Below are positions 1 to 10,189 of a stretch of 64,000 nucleotides of DNA, one piece after another. Source of the DNA: Euleptes europaea (Eukaryota > Chordata > Lepidosauria > Squamata > Sphaerodactylidae); contig NC_079312.1 of NCBI RefSeq assembly GCF_029931775.1, positions 13,151,821 through 13,215,820 on the forward strand, given 5' to 3'. Numbering within the stretch: the first letter of the stretch is position 1; each line of letters starts with the position of its first letter. The position numbers were made by a program, and so were the translations under genes. The notes beneath the pieces were generated by a model. It saw only the letters and a list, made by a program, of their open reading frames with translations. It was not told the DNA's origin and did not search any database.

Positions 1-102
1 ACACAATGGCGGTCTCTATCAGATGACCCACCTCCACCAGCAGAGGCTCCTCCCACTAAGACCACATGCTTCAACACACACCAGAAAGCTGGAAACAAGC
101 TT

Positions 103-104
<2 letters not shown>

Positions 105-149
<45 letters not shown>
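105..149. repeat. (CA)n microsatellite
   Basis: Uninterrupted CA dinucleotide run of about 45 bases. The short open frames across it are low-complexity artefacts. Confidence 0.95.
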
Positions 150-152
<3 letters not shown>

Positions 153-419
153 GCTCAAGAACCCAAGCAGAAGGCACACCTTGCACCTGTTCCATCGCTA
201 AATGCCCGTGTTAGCATGGCCTGTTCGCACAACCCGTTCGCATGCTCCTGAAACTGCTGTTTGACTTCTTAAGAGCCTTGACTTTCCAAGATCTGAACTG
301 GAAATTTCTATCCACCACTGTCTACTCCAGTGGGTGGGGTGGGGGCTCTGCAGGGCCTAAGACAGGGGCCTCTCCCAGCACTAACGCCAGTGATTTGCTC
401 TCTGATACTCTTTTCATTT

Positions 420-790
420 GGTAGGAATTGAACCGGGGAGCTTTCATGTTGAGAAGGCTCTCTGCCAATCATCTAGGGCAGTGATGGCAAACCTGCCTGC
501 TGCTCCGGAGCCGGTCAGAGGTCCATCGGGAGGCTCCGGGAAGCAGGGGGGAAAGGAAGGGGGGAGGCAGGCCGGGGCGGATCCCTCAGGGTTTTAGCAC
601 GGCGGGCGGGCGAGGGGAGGGACCAAATGGCCAAAACGCACGGGAGGTTTTGCCTTGGATTTGCAACTCTCTAGATGTGCTGGGGCGACGGCACACGTGC
701 CCACGGAGAGGGCTCTGCGTGCTGCCTCTGGCACGCGTGCCGTGGTTCGCCACCCCTGATCTAGGGCCACTCCTCTTGCTCTCGTGAAAC
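420..790 (-). repeat. tRNA-headed SINE fragment split by a hAT insertion
   Basis: The flanks of the hAT element read as the minus strand of the tRNA-headed SINE common in this window (a B-box-like stretch near 425-440). The two halves join at the 8-bp duplication ATCTAGGG. The outer limits are uncertain. Confidence 0.5.
479..758. mobile_element. Non-autonomous hAT element with exact 8-bp TSD
   Basis: Starts CAGTGATGGCAAACC and ends with the imperfect complement (GGTTCGCCACCCCTG). It is flanked on both sides by ATCTAGGG (471-478 and 759-766). There is no transposase frame. The interior is GC-rich. The same family recurs at 58798-59021. The duplication fits nnnTAnnn, the pattern reported for the Buster group of hAT. 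Confidence 0.85.
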
Positions 791-854
791 CACTCATGCA
801 AATCCCACTCTCTTCCCATCAGTCTGTGGTGCACCAGCAAAGGATTATGGGACT

Positions 855-912
855 TTCACGGTCAGAGTTCATTGGCTCTTGGGGGTTATCCGGATAACCC
901 CCAAGAACCAAC
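855..912. mobile_element. 58-bp fold-back insertion with 12-bp TSD
   Basis: A short palindrome (two arms meeting near 890) made from the end of the repeat family seen in full at 36469-36704. It is flanked by the exact direct repeat GATTATGGGACT (843-854 and 913-924). A 12-bp duplication is too long for hAT and suits a reverse-transcribed insertion. Confidence 0.7.
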
Positions 913-1154
913 GATTATGGGACTGCCGCTGCATGTCTCAATACAAAGGCTGGAGAATAAGAGAGCAGCTGCAAGTATATGTTCATTTAAGGCAGGATCT
1001 GTCCCTTCCAATCAGACCCTTCTCCATTGACAGAATGTGAGTTTATTTTGTTGGTTTAGGGGGCATTCATTTTGAACCATAGAAACAGGGGAGTTATGTG
1101 ATTTGCTCTGTGACAGATGAAAACTTGTCCAGAAATTAACGAGGGGCCCGGTTA

Positions 1155-2234
<1,080 letters not shown>

Positions 2235-2303
2235 CTTTCCCTCGGAGGAGCAAAAGCCAAATTCACCTGCCCACCAGGGGAAAAGGGGGAAATCAGAGTC
2301 CAT
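2235..2303 (-). CDS. Gene A, candidate start exon
   Basis: An ATG at 2303 opens 23 codons (MDSDFPLFPWWAG at the start) that run to a consensus donor, AAG followed by GTGAGT, in phase 0. This joins in frame to the KRAB exon at 1340 (GPPMSFEEV). A ZNF143-type promoter motif lies 92 bases upstream. No family match is recognised for the 23 residues. Alternatively the exon is untranslated and translation begins at the Met inside the KRAB exon; a second possible donor near 2258 (GTGAAT) also exists. Confidence 0.5.
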
Positions 2304-2394
2304 CTTATTGGATGAGATCTCCCCCTAAACAAGGGGGAAAGAATCACGCCTTTCAGCCTTTGCTTCCCTTCCCCCCTCTATGAAAAACGCAGGG

Positions 2395-2414
2395 GATTCT
2401 GGGAGCTGTAGTTC
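2395..2414 (-). promoter_or_regulatory. ZNF143/STAF-type (SBS) promoter motif of gene A
   Basis: On the minus strand the sequence reads GAACTACAGCTCCCAGAATC, close to the vertebrate SBS consensus ACTACAANTCCCAGNATGC bound by ZNF143 and associated with THAP11/HCFC1. Its position just upstream of the predicted first exon supports a TATA-less promoter. Confidence 0.55.
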
Positions 2415-2816
2415 TTATATGAGAAAAATGCAGTAATTGACCAGGGCCAGATCTACATTTTTTTTTTGAAGGGGGGCAAAAATACAAAATGACACCCTCC
2501 ATATATTATATACATATTTTTTTCTTACATATATGTATATAATCAACTTATATAATCAAGAGGTTTAAAATGACAAGAGTTATGTTGACCTCTATGAACT
2601 GATAACGAATAATTACACTTTTGCATTATTTTATCTATAATGTTTGAATGTTACCTCAGTCTCTCTGCACGCACAAAAACCCAACCCAAGGATAAAGTTT
2701 TTCAGCCTAGCCTTTTCCTGGACAGCACACATAATTTGACACCAAACATGCCGGATAAAGCACAGCTCAAGAAATGATTTAACTGGTCATTATTGGGCTA
2801 TTAAAAATATATATAT
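2415..2816. other. Upstream flank of gene A
   Basis: AT-rich, with a T-run near 2460 and no coding signal. No repeat family was recognised. Confidence 0.4.
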
Positions 2817-3131
2817 CAGTGGGTTATAGATCAAATCAAGCCTGAACTGACCCTAGAAGCTAAAATGACTCAACTGAGGCTGTCGTATTTTGGTCACGTC
2901 ATGAGACGACAAGAGTCACTGGAAAAGACAGCCATGCTAGGAAAAGTTGAGGGCAGCAGGAAAAGAGGAAGACCCAACAAGAGATGGATGGACTCAATAA
3001 AGGAAGCCACGGCCTTCAATTTGCAAGATCTGAACAAGGCTGTCAAAGATAGGACATTTTGGAGGACTTTCATTCATTCATAGGGTCGCCATGAGTCGGA
3101 AGAGACTTGACGGCACTTAACACATACACAC
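2817..3131 (+). mobile_element. Bov-B (RTE) LINE 3' fragment
   Basis: Encodes the C-terminal part of the Bov-B reverse transcriptase protein (YFGHVMRRQ, SLEKTAMLGK, GRPNKRWMDS, VKDRTFW) and runs into the Bov-B 3' tail (agtcggaagagacttgacgg, then CA repeats). It is 5' truncated, as most copies are. Confidence 0.85.
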
Positions 3132-3133
3132 AT

Positions 3134-3245
3134 TTTAAATAGGTTGTTTTATTGTGTTTTTAGACTGTGCAAGCCGCTCTGAGCCCGAAGTTCGGGTTTG
3201 GGAGAGCGGGGTAGAAATGTAATAAATAAATAAATAAATAAATAA
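3134..3245 (+). repeat. L2/MIR-type SINE tail ending in (AAAT)n
   Basis: Contains the motif gccgctctgagcc...gagcggggtagaaatgt followed by tandem AATA units, the tail shared by many SINEs in this window. The head is missing. Confidence 0.5.
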
Positions 3246-3249
3246 TGGT

Positions 3250-3658
3250 GCTAGAAGCTAAAATGACTAAACTGAAGCTATAGTACTTTGGTTACTGGAA
3301 AAGACTCACTGGAAAAGACAATATTGCTAGGGAAAGTTGAAGGCAGCAGGAAAAGAGGAAGACCCAACAAGAGATGAATTGACTGTAAAGAAGATTTCCA
3401 AACTTTTTGAGTCACGGAGCACTTTTCAGGAGAGAAATTCGTCATGGAGCACCAATTTTCATCTAGCACCTATATACTAAACCGAACGACAGTAGTATTT
3501 TTCATTCCAATCTCTTCATGGAGCACCAAGTGCTCCTTGGAGCACAGTTTGGGAACCTCTGCCTCAGTTTGCAAGACCTGAGCAAGGCTGTTAATGATAG
3601 GTGGTTTTGGAGGCCATTGATTCATAAGTCAGAAGCGACTTGATGGCAGATAACACAC
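3250..3658 (+). mobile_element. Bov-B LINE 3' fragment interrupted by a hAT element
   Basis: Repeats the same Bov-B 3' region as the copy at 2817-3131. It is split near 3387 and 3563 by the hAT-like repeat. It ends in the Bov-B tail near 3655. Confidence 0.75.
3388..3562. mobile_element. hAT-type repeat (TTTCCAAAC...GTTTGGGAACC) inside Bov-B
   Basis: Matches copies at 6400-6623 and 43883-44064 (shared text gagtcacggagcacttttca and tatatactaaaccgaa). Its ends are complementary. No clean duplication is visible at this site. Confidence 0.65.
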
Positions 3659-3734
3659 ATGAACAAGCCCTCCGTTCTTGCCCCCCCCTTTCCCAAGGTG
3701 TAAAATCAGGCTCTTTGGGGAAGGTCAACCCTAT

Positions 3735-4232
3735 CAGATGAGCATGCTGCTGGGCATTACTCCACCAGACTTGCCTGTGCAATCAAGAGAACTGTTCAAA
3801 TCTGCTGCAACAGCTGCTATAATTGTTCTAGCTAGAAAATGGAAGTTGATATCACTTCCAGATGCTGAAGAATGGAAGGAAAAGCTGTCTGAATATGCAA
3901 TCATGGCCAAAATGACCTATCTAGCAAATAATGATCGACACGACGAGTGGTTTTATGAAAACTGGAAAATCTTATTATCAATATGTAAAGGATTAATCAT
4001 AGAAGATGTTAGGATAGAACATACTAGAAGGGTAGAATTGATACCAAATTTTGAGATCTTTATTGATTATTTTTAAGCTGAGAAAGTTGTTTGGATATGG
4101 GTAAACCATGTACCCCAAAGCACTAACACATGCATGTAACAAATTTCTCTTTTTTTGGGGGGGGGGTATTTTCTTTATTTTCCAATTGTTTCATTTTCCC
4201 TTTATACTAAAAATAAATAAAATATTTATATT
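3735..4232 (+). mobile_element. L1 LINE ORF2 C-terminus and 3' UTR
   Basis: An open frame ending near 4076 resembles the end of squamate L1 ORF2 (ELFKSAATAAI, RKWKLISLPD, EWKEKLSEYAIMAKMTYL). It is followed by a short 3' UTR and an A/T-rich tail (aaataaataaaatat). Heavily 5' truncated. The start is approximate. Confidence 0.7.
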
Positions 4233-4239
4233 TTTAAAA

Positions 4240-4457
4240 AGCCTATCAGATGAGTAGGTTGGCCAAGTTCCAGGTACTAGCTGGAGATCTCTTGCTATTA
4301 CAACCGATCTCCAGCCGATAGAGAGCAGTTCCCCTGGAGAAAATGGCGGCTTTGGCAATTGGACTCTATGGCACTGAAGTCCCTCCCCTCCCCAAACCCC
4401 CTCAGGCTCCACCCCTAAAATCTCTAGGTATTTCCCAACCCGGAGCTGGCAACCCTA
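4240..4457. mobile_element. MITE of the TAGGGTTGCCA/TGGCAACCCTA family
   Basis: Contains the conserved interior (ctagctggagatctc, gatctccagccgat, ggagaaaatggcggc) and ends ctggcaacccta. At least six further copies occur in the window. The left end is diverged. Superfamily not assigned. Confidence 0.65.
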
Positions 4458-4935
4458 CAGCTGAGGGGGCAGGACTACCAGTGGCCTTTGGCAAAGCCAA
4501 GCATAACACCTCTCCCAGTTTTAAAGCGGTGGGGGGCAAGAGAAGAGCCCGTCCTCTTCCCCTGCACCCCGTTCGACTCCAGGCTGCAACAAGGCAGGGG
4601 TTGGGAAAGAGGGGCGCATCAGGCAGGGCGCATCTAAACCGCTAATGGTCACCAGCTCCACTGTCAAGACAAAGAGAGGATATTTTGTGTGCTTGACTGA
4701 AGTTTTGTTCTGAGTTTTGAAACGTTAAGCGTTCGCCTTGGTGGTTTTCCAGAGGCTCAGTTCACAGAGATAGAACAGCCTGCACCTTGTTAGGCTAGCA
4801 GATAGCTGCTCAGCGACACCTACATTCCAGCCGAATTGGATGGCACCGTGCATCTGTGAGAAAGTTGGGAGGGGGGGGGATGAGATCATTCCTCTGTGCT
4901 TGAGAAGAGCGCCGGTCAGAACCGGTCTGACCCAT
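4458..4935. other. Non-coding stretch; part of an unclassified repeat shared with 25960-26200
   Basis: Bases about 4660-4935 share an ordered set of short matches with 25960-26200 (ctagcagata, gaaagttgggaggggg, gatcattcctc, ccatcta). The class is unknown. Bases 4458-4660 show nothing recognisable. Confidence 0.35.
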
Positions 4936-4936
4936 C

Positions 4937-5465
4937 TACAGCAAAGCTTTTTAAACTGTGCGTCGTGACCCCATATGGGGTCGCGAAAAACTGGGCAAGA
5001 AGGGTTGGTTTTTCTGTGCCGACTTCCTCTCCACTTAAGGGAGAATCAAACCGGCTTACAATCACCTTCCCTTCCCCTCCCCACAGCAGACAGCCTGTGA
5101 GGTAGGTGGGGCTGAGAGTGCGTGACTAGCCCAAGGTCACCCAGCTGGCTTCATGTGTAGGAGTGGGGAAACCAACCCGGTTCACCAGATTAGCCTCCGC
5201 CGCTCACGTGGAGGAGTGGGGAATCAAGCCCAGTTCTCCAGATCAGACTCCACCGCTCCAAACCACTGCTCTTAACGACTACACCACGCTAAAAGGTTTC
5301 TGAACCTATACCAAAGAATTGTTTTAAAATAAATTTCTTTTATGATTTATTATCAGTAAATGTTTGATTTGTATACCTATTTTATATACCTATATATCCA
5401 GGGTCATGTAAAAATTTCTTGGGCGAAAAGGGGTTGAGTGGGAAAAGTTGAAGAAGATCTAGAGG
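4937..5465. mobile_element. hAT-like element split by a SINE
   Basis: Begins AGCAAAGCTTTTTAAACTG with a gtcgtgaccccatatggggtcgcg hairpin typical of hAT repeats, and resumes after the SINE at 5290 to about 5465. Both flanks resemble ATCTA. The boundaries are uncertain. Confidence 0.4.
5000..5290 (-). repeat. tRNA-headed MIR/CORE-like SINE
   Basis: Read on the minus strand it has a tRNA-like head (gtggttaagagcagtgg, B box ggtttgattcc), a CORE-like middle (gaccttgggctagtcac) and a tail (gagaaagtcggcatataaaa). Twelve or so copies of this family lie in the window. Confidence 0.75.
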
Positions 5466-5760
5466 TTTCTCCCTGACTAATATCCTGATGGGGAGAGAAG
5501 GGTCATCCGACCTGGGTCCAGAAATCCTAAGTGCAATTAGGCCTTATTGGTGGCTAACTTTCCTTTTGCTTTCCTCTCACTTGGGACGACGATATTCAGC
5601 ACCTCAACGTCATGCCTAGACTCTGCAATGCTTTGTGCCCAGCCTATTGAGCTGAAACCAAAACCAGCTTCAGCAGTGTGTTATAATGCCTGCTAAGTAA
5701 CAGGAAGTATTCTGATCAGCTCAGACTTTTATTATTTTCTTGCCAGCGTGCCTTAAACTG
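5466..5760. other. Unannotated spacer
   Basis: No exon, RNA gene or repeat recognised. Confidence 0.3.
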
Positions 5761-6059
5761 TAAAAGGTAAAGGTCCCCTGTGCAAGCACCGGGTCATTCC
5801 TGACCCATGGGGTGACGTCATACCCCGATGTTTACTAGGCAGACTTTGTTTGCGGGGTGGATTGCCAGTGCCTTCCCCAGTCATCTTCCCTTGACCCCCA
5901 GCAAGCTGGGTACTCAATTTGACCGACCTCGGAAGGATGGAAGGCTGAGTCAGCCTTGAGCCGGCGACCTGAAACCGACTCCCGTCGGGATCGAACTCAG
6001 GTGGTGAGCAGAGCTTGGACTGCAGTACTGCAGCTTACCACTCTGTGCCACGGGGCACC
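5761..6059 (-). repeat. Sauria-type SINE, near full length
   Basis: On the minus strand it has a tRNA-like head (gtgccccgtggcacagagtgg, B box gttcgatcccg), a middle with ttccatccttccgaggtcgg, and a 3' end (ccatgggtcaggaatgaccc, ggggacctttacc) like that of squamate Sauria SINEs, which are mobilised by Bov-B. This is a squamate-type signature. Confidence 0.75.
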
Positions 6060-6239
6060 TGTGTTTTAATCAACAATCGTGAATTTTCTTAATAAAGCTT
6101 TTTTCAGCTTTTTAAAAGGCTGGTTTTTTTTTTTGTTTGCTGACCTAAGCTCGCTCCCTCTACAAGTCCTGGGGTCCTGGAGACAGCTCATGCTTGACAC
6201 CCCCCAAAACTCTTCTCCCCGCGTTGAGAAAGCGCCCTA

Positions 6240-6399
6240 AGCCCCCCTACCCCCCTAGTAGATTGTGTCCATTGAGGAAGGCCTTCTTGGCCAAAATGCA
6301 TCTGGTCCATGTATATTGTTTCATTGGATTAATCTGTGGTATATTAAGGCACTGAAAGAAGTGTATAGTGTATTGCAAAGTGACTTGTATGGCTTAGAA
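6240..6399 (+). mobile_element. Decayed Penelope-like fragment (hammerhead-like)
   Basis: The block from ttgaggaaggccttcttggcc to tgcatctggtcc is a diverged copy of the hammerhead-like block at 30579-30620 (on the other strand). The limits are guesses. Confidence 0.3.
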
Positions 6400-6623
6400 C
6401 AGTTTCCCAAACTTTTTGAGTAATGGAGCACTTTTCAGGAGAAATTCATCACGGAGCACTTATTTCAGGAGAGAAATTCATCACGGAGCACTTACTCGTC
6501 ACTTAGCACCTATATACTAAACTGAATGACAGTAGTATTTTTCTTTCCTATCTCTTCACGGAGCAATAGGAGATGTTTCGTAGTGCACCAAGTGCCCCGT
6601 GGAGCACAGTTTGGGAACCTCTG
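6400..6623. mobile_element. hAT-type repeat with degraded 8-bp TSD
   Basis: CAGTTTCCCAAAC at the left and GTTTGGGAACCTCTG at the right. The flanks GCTTAGAA and GTCTAGAA match at 6 of 8 positions and both carry the central TA. Same family as 43883-44064. Confidence 0.7.
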
Positions 6624-6974
6624 GTCTAGAAGCCTGTTTTGTTTTTAATCTGTTTTAAACGAATTGCTGCATTAAAGACATATACTAATTCCTTTTCATA
6701 GTGTTGCCCTTAATGCCCAGCACAACCACAAGATCCAGCAATGGGAATGAAAAGAATTTCCAACAAGCGAGGGCCGCCCTGCCTCCCTATCCCCAACTAA
6801 CGCCATCTAAGGCTTGCAGAAAAGTAAATTTGCTCACTTGGAAACACTGGAGGAAAGAATAGAATAGGGGTGTTCAACTCAATCGTTACAAGGGCCGGAG
6901 ATGACATAAATGTCACTTGGCCTCAGCAGCCCAGATTGAGAGGAGGGGGGTGGCTGCCTCAAGGTTCATTTAAG

Positions 6975-7388
6975 TAGGGTTGCCAACCTCCAGGTACTAG
7001 CTGGAGATCTCCTGCTATTACAGTTGATCTCCAGCCCAGAGATCAGTTCACCTGGAGAAAATGGCCACTTTGGGGAGGGGCTGTGGCTCAGTTTGCAGAG
7101 CATCTGCTTGGCATGCAGAAGGTCCCAGGTTCAATCCCCGGCATCTCCAGTGAAAGGGACTAGGCAAGAAGGTGATGGGAAAGTCCTCCGCCTGAGCCCT
7201 GGAGAGCCGCTGCCGGTCTGAGCAGACAATACTGACTTTGATGGACCAAGGGTCTGATTCAGTATAAGGCAGCTTTGTGTTCATGTATGTATGGCATTGA
7301 AGTCCCTTCCTTCCCCAAACCCCACCCTCCTCAGGCTCCACCCAAAAAAAACCTCCCACTGGTGGTGAAGAGGGACCTGGCAACCCTA
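6975..7388. mobile_element. TAGGGTTGCCA MITE, middle layer of the nest
   Basis: Starts TAGGGTTGCCAACC and ends CTGGCAACCCTA. The central part is interrupted by the tRNA-headed SINE at about 7073-7287. Confidence 0.75.
7073..7287 (+). repeat. tRNA-Ala-like SINE, inner layer of the nest
   Basis: The head ctgtggctcag...gcatctgcttgg with B box ggttcaatccc resembles tRNA-Ala. It is followed by a unique body and the tail ctgattcagtataaggcagc. At least eight copies occur in the window. It is not a functional tRNA: the 3' acceptor arm continues into SINE body. Confidence 0.8.
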
Positions 7389-7447
7389 CGGATAGGAGCT
7401 CCCAAGGGGCCAGATCCAGCCGTCAGGCCTTATGTTTGATACCCCTG

Positions 7448-8613
7448 GCACAGAAGACAGATGATCATGGTATCATACTTTTGACTTCGGTGTTGCATTT
7501 TGGGGGGACTGAGGGGAGAGGTACAAAGTAGATATCTTCCCGAGAGGCAGGTCTTTATCTTCTTTGAGAGGAGATGATAATGCTGGAAGCCTGGTTCCTA
7601 GAGATCATTTTATTGAGCTTAAGAAATTGTGGGGGGGGGGGTGATGCCTGAAAGACTATTCAAAACAAAACATATTCATATGCAAAGGAAAATTAGAGGA
7701 AAAAAAGACAGAACAATCATCATAAAATGAATAATCAGCAAAGGGGACAGAGAGACCAAAACAAGCTACATAAAACCAAATTTGGACACTGGACAATTAT
7801 TAAAAACAGTTTTGGGGTGCCTTTTCTTCCAACACTTGATTTATGGCAGAAGGAATCCTGCCCATGGCGCAAAACGAACCGTGAACTGAGGATCTGATCA
7901 CAGCGGCAAGGGGCACGGCGTTGATACGCAGCCTACATTCTTTGTGAAAAGAGGCAGGTGTGCTTCTCTTGCTTGCTTTTTCTCCAGCAGGGCTGGTGAA
8001 AAATAAGCAGGGTTAGGCCCTTCGCAGTCGATTAAAGTCTTAAAAGGGTGCAACTCCGCTTAGGATTGTACTGCAAGCCGCCTAACTTGGGAAACTGAAT
8101 TACAATCTTGGGGGTAAGTTCCTGGGACGCCGACTGCCCAGGGCCCCAGATTCCACTGGGAGGGAACTGCTCCTTCAAAGATGTACCCCTGAGGGTTTAG
8201 AAAAAAGAAAAACATCCTTGTATTTGTGACCGCCTAGGCATTCTAGTCTATCTCATCATATACAAGAAAGATTCTGGTGTTTCAAACAAGAGACACCATC
8301 CCATGCGCAATCCTTGTCGGATCAGAGAGGGCCACACGACATCATGTCATGACTTCTCCATCCAACACGCTCACCACTGCACTTCGGGATTCTCCCAGGA
8401 AGAGGCAGACTGTCAAACTACTACTCCTCGCTCATTCATTCGACTCAAAGATGCCAGTTAAAACCTCCTTTCATCGGCAGCAACAAGAGGTAGCTATACC
8501 AATATCCCTTATGAGGACTCTGCTCTCGCTCAAAAAAACAACCTGCATCGGTAGCCCACATCCTCTTGCACTGTGAATTACATACCTCGGCAAGAGAGAA
8601 ATATAGGCTGTTA
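7448..8613. other. Unannotated intergenic stretch
   Basis: No convincing exon or known repeat. A G-run lies near 7632. Open frames here are short and lack splice signals. Confidence 0.35.
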
Positions 8614-8930
8614 CCGCACTTTGTATCCCCAGCGATGTATTAAGAACGTCAGGAAAGAAAATACCAAGACCACGGTTACACAGCCCGGATAACCCACAAG
8701 AACCAATGAACTCTTGACCGTGAAAGCCTTCGACAATATTTTGATGTATTAAGAGTTTGAAAACGTTATAAAAAATACTGTTCGCACTTTGTTTGGCCCC
8801 TTTAGCTGTGAAGACGTCTTCCAACCATTTATTAGCCGTGGTATCCAAAAAACCTTTTAAAGCGATGTTTTTTTATAACATTTTAAAACTCTTGATACAT
8901 CGCTGGGAATACAAAGTGCAGTAACCCCCA
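8614..8930. mobile_element. MITE with TTACCGCACTTTGTAT ends, carrying a nested insertion
   Basis: Left end ttaccgcactttgtatcccc and right end gggaatacaaagtgcagtaa are inverted repeats. The uninterrupted 204-bp copy is at 22484-22687 on the opposite strand. The copy here is lengthened by 109 bp (97-bp insertion plus 12-bp duplication). Confidence 0.75.
8646..8742 (+). mobile_element. 97-bp truncated insertion of the 36469-36704 family, 12-bp TSD
   Basis: Flanked by the exact repeat GATGTATTAAGA (8634-8645 and 8743-8754). The insert starts acgtcaggaaag, within a few bases of the hammerhead cleavage position of the parent family, and ends ccttcgacaatat plus tttt. The duplication length and 5' truncation indicate reverse transcription into the target. 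Confidence 0.7.
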
Positions 8931-9965
8931 TACAAAACCCCTACCTAAAAGACAGCCGAGCTCAAACTGATGCGAAGCTTGTACGCTACTTACTGAATGA
9001 TTGTAATACTCATGTAACTTGGTTGGTAGCTAGATTCCTTGAAGTTTCATTAGGAACATCGAACTAAATGGGCCCTACCCACCAGCGTGCTTTATTTGAC
9101 GATGTGATAATTGCTGATACTCTAGATACCGTGGTCTTCTGACTGGTAAATTTTAAGTAGAATTTGTTACGATTATGCCAATAAAGGTATTGGATTTTTT
9201 TTTTACTCCTCTCTCCCACAAAGAACTCTGGGAAACGCAGTTCCATAAGGATGTTGAGAATTTCTTGGGGGGTTGAATTCCCTTTCACACACTCCCAAGA
9301 TTCCTTGTTTGGGCACCCCGACAGCCCTTCCATCCACTTTATAGTGGAAAGGAGTGGGCTGCAGCCAGCAATAAGCCAAACCTTGAGACGATCAGGCGAA
9401 GAAGTATGGCTTCAGGCTGCAGCCATTTTGAGAACGCTCGCTTAAAAACAATAAACTACCTACCGGTAGTTCTCGTCACGGAGAAAGCTTTCACGGAGAA
9501 ATTTTGTTCTGTGCTCTTCCAGTTTTCTATATGTAGGGAGGCAGCTTTTTAAAAAAGATACAAAAGGAAGGTTATACTACGGGGAGCATTCCCAAACTGG
9601 TCTCATTTGGAAGCAATCCCCGTCTCATTCAATGAGGCTTATCCCAGAAATGCGTCCTTAGGACTGCGACCATACACTTGTAGCATTGCAACTCCTTCTA
9701 CCACGGCAGGCAAACCAGGCCTCAGTTATGCAGAAGAACGAGGTGGGAGAATTCTGAAATGTACGGCCTGCAAATGGTGGTGGTGGTGATGGTGGTCTTA
9801 TTTGGATTCTCTCCCCCCGCCCTTTACACAGAAGGGAGGGACCACGCTTCCCAGCATGAAATAAACCACCAGCTTCGTGAAAGTGAGACACAGCATAACT
9901 CTTCCCCTCATTTGCTATTTTCTACACGCAGAAACATTCCTTGTTCTTTTTTTTTATACGGGGGA
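8931..9965. other. Unannotated intergenic stretch
   Basis: A weak SBS-like block (aactctgggaaacgcagttcc, 9223-9243) and a short GGT run near 9777 are the only marked features. No exon was supported. Confidence 0.35.
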
Positions 9966-9969
9966 GCAT

Positions 9970-10185
9970 TCAAAATAGAGATGAAAAAATAACATCAAGG
10001 CCAATGATGCAAGTAAAAAAAAATGTTTTATTACTCCGCTACTGATCTTATACGCTTGTTGAGGGAACACTGAAACCCTATCAGATTACCCAGCAGTGAA
10101 ACACGTAGGGAATTTTTTAGCTCAGTAATAAAATATACATTTCTACTTTACTTGCATAATCGGCCTTATTTTTCACCTTTTAGTA
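9970..10185. mobile_element. Inverted-arm element (possible Penelope-like end)
   Basis: Arms near 9985-10040 (aaggcc...gatgcaagtaaaa...ttttattac) and 10120-10175 (gtaataaaa...ttacttgcataatcggcctt) are inverted copies. The centre holds a GAAAC-ACGTAGGG block like those after the GAAA of hammerhead-type repeats. Assignment is tentative. Confidence 0.35.
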
Positions 10186-10189
10186 ACTG

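Larger units (their letters stand above)
6865..7447. mobile_element. hAT-type repeat (AGGGGTGTTCAAC...CCCCTG), outer shell of a three-level nest
   Basis: The left arm (ggggtgttcaactcaatcg) and right arm (ccttatgtttgatacccctg) are complementary ends of the family seen intact at 26675-26973. The arms are separated by a MITE that itself contains a SINE. Flanks GAATAGAA and GCACAGAA match at 6 of 8. Confidence 0.65.

Noticed and set aside
3678-4076. Possible host gene (132 codons)
   Set aside because: The peptide matches the end of L1 ORF2 and is followed by an L1-like A-rich tail.
7078-7150. tRNA-Ala-like gene
   Set aside because: A and B boxes are present but the 3' acceptor arm does not close and the sequence continues into a SINE body; several copies share the same extension.
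8471-8848. Conserved-looking frame shared with 22560-22680 (KWLEDVFTAKGAKQSAN)
   Set aside because: Both lie in copies of the same MITE; similarity reflects shared transposon DNA and the frames run into unrelated flanks.
9223-9243. Third SBS-like (ZNF143) motif
   Set aside because: Two or more core positions differ and no exon or CpG-rich DNA is adjacent.
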